29,954 nucleotides of DNA from Baffinella frigidus (lineage: Eukaryota; Cryptophyceae; Cryptomonadales; Baffinellaceae). Positions 18,984 to 28,300 of this stretch are shown in pieces. The notes beneath the pieces are model-generated. The model saw only the letters and a list, made by a program, of their open reading frames with translations. It was not told the origin of the DNA and ran no database searches. The stretch spans positions 78,972 to 108,925 of the forward strand of contig MU646736.1 of the NCBI GenBank assembly GCA_026770585.1, in the 5' to 3' direction. Positions within the stretch are counted from its first letter, which is position 1. Each line of letters begins with the position of its first letter. A program made the translations under genes and the position numbers.

Positions 18984-19483
18984 CTTGTCAACGACCCCCG
19001 CTTCCCGCAACGCTGGTGCCGGCGCTGCTGGTGGAGTAGGCGGGCGGAGCGCAGGCGACGCTGCACTTCCGGAGCCGCTCGCCCCGACCGCGCAGACGAG
19101 GAGCGCGAGCGCAAAGACGCGCGAGATGGGGAAACGCGTCGGGTGAGCCCCGCGGAGCTGCACGGCGCCCGGGCGTGCGATCGTCACGCACTTCCACGCT
19201 GGAGGCGAGATGCGTGTGGAGCAAGCAGAGCACCGAACCACAACGCTGCCCGTGCCCAAGGGAACCTGCTTTTCGCTCGCTTTTAAGTGGCCGGTTTCCA
19301 AATGTGGCGGGCCTGTGAGGAACAAAAAACGTCACCTCGGGAGTTGAAAGTGGTCATCTGGCAACTTATGATTTGATCGGAGTTCCCCCCCCCCAGCGCA
19401 TTTTTTCGCAAGCAGGGGGCCGGGCGCATCCCTTCGAGGAGAGACTCGTCCCCGCTCTTGGGGAGCAGCAATAATCCTCGAGT
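18984..19483. promoter_or_regulatory. Divergent intergenic region between prefoldin and the thioredoxin-ankyrin gene
   Basis: About 500 bp separate the two start codons, which point away from each other, so both promoters and 5' UTRs must lie here. It is GC-rich, with C8 and T6 runs at about 19386-19407. I see no clear TATA box. Assignment as a promoter rests on geometry only. Confidence 0.5.
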
Positions 19484-22400
19484 ATGGACGGGCATCCACG
19501 TGTGCGCCCCATGCGCGCCGGGGGGGCTGGGGCATGGCCGCGGCTTGGAGTTGGGCTGGCGTTTCTGCTTCTCATGTCGGGGTGCGCCGCGCAGATTCTC
19601 GAGGATGACGATGATGTGACCAACCCCCCCCCCCGAACGTCCGCTGGCTGGGGCTCAAACAGTGGTTGGACCTGGTGGGTTGCAAGACTAAAACGTTCTC
19701 GGGGTGGCTGCTGGCGGGACCCTGGTTTTGAGGAAGCGAATTATGACTGGCTGGCCTGCTTGTGCAAGCTGTGCGGATCTGCCGATTTTATGGGGGGCCT
19801 TCTGAGAATCGGCTACTGCAGCAGCAGCGTATTGTGGGAGGCCGTGGCGCGGCCCTCTTCCCATGCCGGAGCTGCTCAGCTTCCTCCTGCAGATGGCCAG
19901 GAGAAGGGAGGGGGACCCTGACTGACGGCTCCCGTGACCGAGGGCAGGTGAGCGCGGGGTACGACAACGATGGGATGCTCCTGCTCGACAGCCAGAACCT
20001 GCGCGGGATGACCCAGCAGGGCATCTGGATCGTCATGTTCTACTCGTACTCAGTTGTCATCAAACGTACCCCCCGAATCCCGACACCGTCAATCCTGACA
20101 GGGTTCGGGGTTTGACACTTTGTACAGCACGCGCGTCGTGACTTGCTGCACAACGTGGAACTGTCCACCAAATTCAGGCACTGCGCGGCAGAAACTCTGC
20201 AACCCGAGTCCTGAGTCCCGAATCCCGATGACATGGACCCCGACGCCCTGGAACCTCGGTTCTCGCTACCGTGCCATCAGCCCCCACGCCACTCCCTTTC
20301 GTACTCAGTCGTCATCAAGCGTACCCCACGGACCCCCCACCCGGACACCGCAGTGGGCTTGCCGAGTTCGTTTCCAGGCGTCGATTTGTATGGAGAAGTT
20401 GCACTGCGCGGGCAACTCCGTGGTACAAATCGAGCTTTGGAAGCGACCTGCGGCGCCTCCCCCTGCACGACCGCCGCTTTCCCCTGGATCAAGCCCCCCC
20501 CCACCCTTCTTGATTAACGTCTTGGCACCCCCCCCCTCCCTGATCGGCGCACCCCCTGCTTAACCCTACCCCTGAACTCTCAACCCCGAACCCTAAACAA
20601 TAAACCATCAACCATCCATAAACCATAAACCATAAACCCTAACACGCCCCTCCTGATCGGCAGGGCGGGAGGAAGCGTACGACTGCCAGAGGATGAGCTT
20701 CCTGTTCGGAGACCTTGCCGAGCGCCTTGCCGAGCTCGGCGGCACCCCCAAGTCTGGTACGCATCCAACAACTATCCCATCGTTTTATATATATATATGT
20801 AATTACTAGCGCTGACTCAGTTCATCTGAGCTCTTTGTTGAATACAAAACGCTCCAGTACAAACCGCATCTACATTGATGCAATGGTCTCCCACGTCTGG
20901 TGCGCACCCAGCACCAACTATCCATCCTGGATAGGGTTGGGTTATCAGCAAAATGACCCACCGGTTTAACGAATCTGCTGATAAACGGGTTGTCAGTTTT
21001 GGAATCTGCTGATAAACGGGTTATGCGTTGTAACAGCAGCTGGCGGATATGGTATCAGCAAGGCCTGGAAAGGACCCCAGCTTACCTGGACTGTGTCGAT
21101 GTTTTCGACCACTGCTGGAACAAAATTTGACTGTCGAGACCTCGGCGGTGCCCCCAAGTCTGGTACTCACCAACCCCACTCCAACCGCTGTATCCGGTGT
21201 GTCGACGACTCATGAATCGGAAGTTGACTATCGATATGGCTATCTCTCTCTCTCGCTGCCCTGCACCTGATCTTTTAGCGGGTGTGCTTTAGAATGAATG
21301 CACGGTGCTATCCCCCCTGAACCCTAAACCCAACACCCTGAAACCTGCACCCTACACCCTGCACCCCACACCCTGCACCCCACACCCTAAACCCTAAACC
21401 CTGGACCCTACACCCTAAACCCTAAACCCCAAACTCTACACCCTACACCCTAAACCCTAAACCCTAAACCCTAAACCCTAAAACCTCAACCCTAAACCCC
21501 AAACCCTAAACCCTAAAACATCAACCATAAACCCCAACCCCCCCTGCAGGGAGCACTCCGAGCATCCACGTGGCAAAGTTCGACACGTCCTCTGAAACCG
21601 AACGAAGGTGCCCCTCCCGCAGACCACCCTTTCAGAACCCCAGGGCAAACCATCCTCCCGCCGGGAGGAACCACCCTGTCAGAACCCTCGGGCTATCCTA
21701 ACAAAAAGTCGCTGAAATTCGGCAAGCAAATGAGGGGTGGGGAGTTTTCTCACGGGAGAGGAGAACTGGCGGAGCGATTACCTGCCCCGGAAGGCTCCCT
21801 TCCAGGAAGAGATGTGATACACGGGATTAACACGAAAATAGGCTGTCTCCGGAGGAGGCTGGGAATCGCTGTTTCGAAAAAAGAGGCGAGGGATCCCGGC
21901 AGTCTCGCTCAGCGACTGGGAGCGGATAATCACCAGAAAATCATGTATTTACTTCTGGATAAACGATCTTCGTCAGCAGGTTCGCTGCAGCCTTCTTGGG
22001 CTGTTGCGCACAGTGAGGATGCACGCTGGCATGGGGGAGTGGGGGGGTGCTCCGAGTGAGGAGTAACACTGGACTGGGCAGGTTTGCGTCTCACTCAGCG
22101 ACTGGGAGTGGAGAAGGAACAGGAAATCATATATTTACTTGTGGATACACGTGGTTGATCGGCAATGGTGATCGGCAGGTTTGCGTCGATGCTGCTCTCG
22201 TCATCGCGGATCGACTCTCTCCCCGCGATTGTCATCTTCGAGGGTTCCACCCAGATCAAGATGCCAGGTGCCTGCCTCCCCACCCGGAGCCGAAAAGGGC
22301 CACGTTTCACCAAGATGTTTTGCGAAATTGCTTCAATTTGTCGAAAAGACCGCAAATTTGACTTCTTGACCCGAAATGATGATACTCATTGAAATGGACG

Positions 22401-22699
22401 TAACCATGTTCGTGTCCGGGTGTGGTTGCGGTTGCGCGTACAAGGAAGAAGCCAGTCGTTTTCACCGCGGCGTGCATATTGCCCACACAGCGGGCTAAGA
22501 AGGGGTTTTCTCGCCGAGATCGAGCAACTTTCCTTGGGAAAGCCCCAGGAATAACTCTATGTCCCAAACCAGGATAGCCCCAGGAACAACTGTATGTCCC
22601 AAACCCTAAACCTGGTTGGTGGATCGCAGAGAGGCTGGTGCAGCAGATTGTCCAGAACTTTCCGGATCTCGATCGCCTCGAGGGTTATTCCCAGGTCCC

Positions 22700-22733
<34 letters not shown>

Positions 22734-25351
22734 TCTCCCTCTCTCTCGCTCGCGCTCTCTCTCTCTCTCGCGCTCTCTCTCTCCTCTCCTTCCCTCCCTC
22801 CCTCCCTCCCTCCCTCCACCCTCTACTCGTCGTTCCCTCTCGCATGTGAGTACGGCATCTGCCTTTCGGCGTACGGTATCGGGCTTAGGGTTCACCGTCT
22901 CGAAGGCTACTCCCAGGCCCCTCTCCCTTTCGCACGTCCCTCTCCCCCCCGACGTGAGTGAGTGTTGGGACGGCAGGAAGCCCTCCTCTTCAGACAGACC
23001 TGTCCTGTAAGGTTATGAGCCCTTGGTGGACCTCGCAGGTGGTCCACTCTCACCCAGAACATGTGCTGCATGCAGGACCTGGTGCGCTGCGTGTGACGAG
23101 GTGGGTGTTAATAGGGAAACGTCCTGCAAATCGGGTAGTTAGGTATTGCCTACTGTAGGCCGTAGGGCCCCTAGGACCTGATGCTTCGTAGGACCCCCCC
23201 TAGGCCTACCGTAGGCAATACCGTAGGCTTAACTACCCGGATTTCAGGACGTTAGCCTATGAGTGTGGCTGGTGGCGGTCGCTGAATCCAGAAGCCTCAA
23301 CCCCCGCAACGGCAGGACATGGCGTGGACTACTGTGGTGGTGGCTGGGCCGCATCGGGGTGGTGTGGGTGGCAGGACATGACATGCCTTTTGTGGGTGGT
23401 GTTGGCCGTTGGTGGGTGTGACTTGGTGAGTGTGACATGCTTGGTGGTGGTGGCAGGACATGACGTGCGACCCCCCCTCGGACCACTACGATGCGCGCGA
23501 GAAGAATGAGGCCAACCTCTACACTCTCATCCACTGGCTCAACGACCATCTTCTCACCACCGGCCGCGGTACCCACCTCCATCCCTACCTCCCTATTCCT
23601 ACCTCCACAACTCTCTCCGTACCTACCCTTGCGTGCACACCCTCAGCAAGAATGCGGCAAACCTATACACTCTGGTACACTGGCGCAATGACCATCTTCT
23701 CACCACCGGCCGCGGTACCTACCTACCTGGCTACCTCCCTACCTCCATCCCTCCCTACCAAGCTATCTAGCTAGCTAGCTACCAACCAACCTACCTTCCT
23801 ACCGACACGTGCACACCCTCACGATGCCACCAACCCAGCACCGGTGCTGCGTGCGGCAGTGCTTCAGACTCATGCTGCTGACACCAAGAGGCTCGGTGTT
23901 GTCGCTTCGAGCCAGTGTTTATGCGGTGTTGTCGCTTTACATCAACTGTCTCTGTGGTGGTAAAGGGATGGTGCAAGTGCCAGGCCCTGTGATGGTGCAG
24001 GGTCACTGAGTCAATGGATTTCTCTGACAGTGTGTGGGGGTGCAAGGATGTTGGAGGTGTCTATGTGGTGGTGTCGCCAGCAAGTGACTGTGAGGTGATG
24101 CACGGACGGTGGAGGTGTGTACGGCAAGCGTGTGTGTGGGGTTGCAGGGATGGTGCAGGGTCAGTGACTGAGTGGGGGGGAGCAGGGATGGTGGATGTGT
24201 CTCTATAGGGACACAGGGTCTCTCAGTGCTTTCATGGGTGCATTCTTCAAGATTTACAGAACGTAAGTGACTCTGTGTGGGGAGCATGGATGGTGGAGGG
24301 TGCCAGCCTATGTGATGGTGCAGGGTCACTGACTCGGTGTCTCTGCGGGGTTCCAGGGTCTCTGAGTGTCACGTGATCAACTGTGTACTTGAATAGGGCT
24401 AACGTAAGTGATTCTCTGAGTCAATGTGGTGTGTGCAGGGATGGTGGAGGTACCCGACTTGACAGAGAAGATGGGGCCTGCCGACGATCCTGGCGACTGG
24501 CACTGCAGTAAATCCTGCTGCAAGTGTGTTGACTGCAAGTGACTGTGTGATGGTGCAGGGATGGTGAAGATTTCTAGGTAGTGGTGTCGCTTGACAGGAA
24601 TGACTGCCACTGCGGAGGGGTGCAGTGATGAAGTGTCACTTTGGTGGTGCAAAGTCTTTAAGTGTGTGTGGTGGTGTGGTGCAGGGATGGTGGAGGGTCT
24701 CTCACTGTGCAGGGTCACTGAGTCAATGTGTACGGCAAGAGTGTGTGTGTGGGGTTGCAGGGATGGTCCAGGGTCACTGAGTGAATTTGGTGGTGTGCAG
24801 GCATGGTGGAGATACCCGACTGGACGGAAAACATGGGCCCCCCTGACGATCCTGGCGTCGACTGGGAGTGGAATGCCTACGACCCTACCGATCAGGTGCG
24901 AGAGAGAGAGAGAGAGAGAGGGAGGCGAGAGAGAGAGAGAAAGAGTGATGATGGCATCGGCTGCTTCTGATGCCCCTCACATAGACAGAGAGACATAGAG
25001 ACATAGACAGAGCGACATGGAGACAGAGACAGAGAGACATAGCGATGATGGCCTCGGCAGCTTCTGATGCCCCTGCCTGGGGCATCAGAAGCTGCCGAGT
25101 CCATCATCGCTATGTCGCGCAGCTTTCGAGATGGGTATTATGCTAGCGCGTAATACCCATCTCGAAAGCTGCGCGTCGATTGGCAGTGGAAAGCCTACGG
25201 CCCTACCAATGAGGTGCGTTTAGGGTTGGGGGCTTTGGGTGTAGGGGCATTCAGCATGCAGTGTGGCCGACTACGGTCAAGCTTGGCCCTGCCGATGATC
25301 CGGGCGTCGATTGGCACTGGGTTGCCTATGACCCTACCGATCAGGTGCGAG

Positions 25352-25388
<37 letters not shown>

Positions 25389-28300
25389 CGAGAGAGAGAG
25401 AGAGAGTGGTGAAGACATCGGCAGCTTGTGATGCCCCTCTCGAAAAGCCTCGCGTGCTAGCTCTTGACGCCCCTCTCGAAAAGTGCGCGTCGACTGGCAC
25501 TGAAACACCTACGCCCCCACCGATGAGGCGATCCCCTTCCCGGTGAGCTAGCTCTTGCTGCCTCACTCACGCCTTGTGTACGCTTTTGATGCCCCTCTCG
25601 AAAGTTACAAGACAATACCTGCAGAAAGTGAAGTCAACATCGCAGGCTGACCTCAGGGTCGAAGTTATCATGGAGGGGAACCCCCATCAACCCTAACCCT
25701 AACCCGAACCCTAACCCTAACCCCAACCCTAACCCCTAAACTGTTTCGCGATGCGTCGAGTGCTGGAGCGGTCACGCGAGGTAGTGGAGGGTGGTGGGTG
25801 AGTGCTGTGGCTAGTGCTACGTCGACGTGCGGCTGGCGACTAGTGCTCACGCCTGGTCGGTGGGTGCCATTTCCTGAACACTCAGTGTTGATTGCTGGGC
25901 AACCGTTGAACCTATCAACCCTAACCCCAACCCTAACCCCGCAACGGTTCAGGTGCTGGATCTGGCGCAGGAGGCAGTGGAGGATGGTGGGTGGGTACAG
26001 AGGCTAGTGCAACGTAGGCGTGAACCTCACGACCAGTTCTCACGCATCGGTGGTGCAGCGACGGCGGAGGAGTTCACGGTAAGAGCGTGTGGGGGGCTGC
26101 AGGGGTGGTGCAGGGTCTCTGACTCTGTGTGTGGGGGGGCAGGTGCTGGAGCTGGCGCGGGAGGCTGTTCGCAGCGGGGATCGCGCACCCCTCCTCCGGC
26201 TGTTGGAACGCATGGATGCTGTTAACGGCACTGGCGTCGACTGCCGGTACTGTCGCTCTCTCTCTCTCACTCACTCGTTCACTGACTGGCTGACTCACTC
26301 GCTCGCTCGCTCGCTCACTCACTCACTCACTCACTCACTAACGCGCTCACGAGTTCACTCACTCACTCACTCACTGGTTAGCTGACTCACTCACTCACTC
26401 ACTCACTCACTCACTCACTCACTCCTCTCGCCTGTGTGGTGTCCAGTGTGCGCGTGGTGAACGTGTGATGGTGGTGGGGGGGTTGGGGTCGGGTGTGGGG
26501 GCGGGGTAGTCACAGGGGGTCTCTTTCATTTGCCGAGGACCGTGGAGCTGAGATACGGAGGCAGCCTGCCAGCCACTCTCGCTCACCTCAGCTTAGCGAT
26601 CGGTGTGTCACTGGCATGGCAGCGCTCGCACTGGGATCGGTATGCTGATGTGCACATGACGCGTGTGGCAGGTGCCCGCTGACGCTGCAGACATCCCTCC
26701 ACTTCGCGGCCATTGCCGGCGAAGCCTCTGTCGCTGCTCTCCTCGCTCAGGTGCCCCCCCTCCCCCGAATGGAGACATTCCTAGTGCGTATGCATCAGCG
26801 ATTCATCACACGAAAAATGGGTGATTGGTGGCTTAAACACGCGTTGGAAAACAGGTCGGTGCGGACCTGGAGGCAGCTGCCGGTCGATGCTCAGGGATTC
26901 GTGAAAATCAGGGATTGGTGACTCACGGATGGCGGGGGGGGGCGGGTCAGTGCGGGTCTCGAGGCAGCGTGCGTGGACAGTGATTGGTTGCGACGTGGGT
27001 GTAGCACACGCACCCCAGTCCTGTATTGTCCGATGGTGGGGGCGGACTGACCCCTACTAACCCGAACTCCGACGCAGGTTGGTGCCGACCTGGAAGCAGC
27101 TTGCATCGATGGAGAGACGCCACTGCACAAGGCTGCCGAGGGTGCGCGCCGCGGCGCTGTGCGCGAGCTTCTCGCGCATGGCGCGTGGCCCAACGCCCCC
27201 CGCCACTCTGACGGTCACCTCCGCGCCACACACCAAATCCGAAACCTTCAACCTTACACCCTATACCCGAAACCCGTAACCCGAAACCGTAAAACAGGAG
27301 CGACGCCGCTGCACATGGCGGGGCTGACGGGGGAGGGGGACGTGTGCTCTCTCCTCGTGCGGGAGGGCGCTGACGTCGAGCTTCGCACCCCGAAGGTTTC
27401 TCTCTCACTCCCAACCCCCCCCAAGTCCTCACCCACAGCCAAACGCCCAAGTTCTCCGCCACGCCGTGTGTCGCATACATTTTACGAATCAAACTTTCAA
27501 ATTAGTTGGCCGATACATACATACATGCGCTGGTAACGTTTGTCAAATGGCTGGAAGAAAGGGGCTGCGAAGGTGTGTGTCTGGTTGCGCGCCACAAAAG
27601 CAGTCAAGTCAGCACACACTTGGTAAGTGGCCGGGACCAAAAGTCTGCAAAGGCGTGGGATTTCTTGCTCACGGTGTGGGTTGTGGTTGCACGTGACAGG
27701 GGCAGTCAGCACTCCACTTCGCAGCACTCGGGGGCTACGTCCACCCCACCGCATCCGCCGAGGCGCTGGTGGCCCTCGGCGCGGATCTGGTGAACCCTAA
27801 ACCCCAAATCCCGCACCCTAAACCTGAAACCAAAAAACGTAAACCCGAAACCCGAAACCAGAAACCCGAAACCTCAAAGCCCAAACCCCAAAACCCAAAC
27901 CCCAAACTCTCAACCCCAAACCTGGAACCAGGATGGGAAGGACAACATGGGGTGGACGCCGCTGATGATGGCTGTCTATTCTGGCGAGGAGGTGCCAAAC
28001 CCTCAACCTCAAACCCTAAACACCAAACACCAAACACCAATCACCAAACCCCAAACCCCAAACCCCAAACACCAAACACCAAACACCAAGCCCCAAGCCC
28101 CAAACCCCAAACCCCAAACCCAAAACCCAAAACGCCTCAAACAGGGGATGGCATCGAAGCTGCTGCTCTCTCTCGGCCCAGACCTGGAGACGTCTTGCTG
28201 CTGATCGATATACAGCACCCCGCATACAGTCGATCTAACGCTCCGAGTCCGGCTCGTCCTGGGCCAGGGTTTCGGGTGTAGGGTTTTCCTGACGATCACA

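Larger units (their letters stand above)
19948..22694 (+). other. Thioredoxin-like domain with degenerate active site
   Basis: Beta-1 to beta-3 (MLLLDSQNL, GIWIVMFYS), helix 2 (CQRMSFLFGDLAERLAEL), beta (IHVAKFDTSS), cis-proline loop and hairpin (SLPAIVIFEGSTQIKMPG) and final helix (ERLVQQIVQNF) fall in the order of PDI-type domains. Where PDI has C-G-H-C before Q-R-M, this protein has A-Y-D-C, so only the second cysteine remains, unless the missing 2-to-3 junction exon alters the reading. It would be a non-oxidising, chaperone-like or monothiol domain in the secretory pathway. Confidence 0.7.

Noticed and set aside
18984-19325. In-frame N-terminal extension of prefoldin with a hydrophobic stretch
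   Set aside because: Prefoldin is cytosolic and the family starts close to the acidic segment at 18983; the extension is Pro/Ala-rich and overlaps the expected promoter.
21730-22059. Plus-strand 109-codon frame in an intron
   Set aside because: It spans a duplicated intron segment, is out of phase with the flanking exons and ignores the acceptor supported at 22178.
26255-26425. Regular ACTC repeats as a CRISPR-like array
   Set aside because: They are a plain tetranucleotide microsatellite without spacers, in eukaryotic intron sequence.
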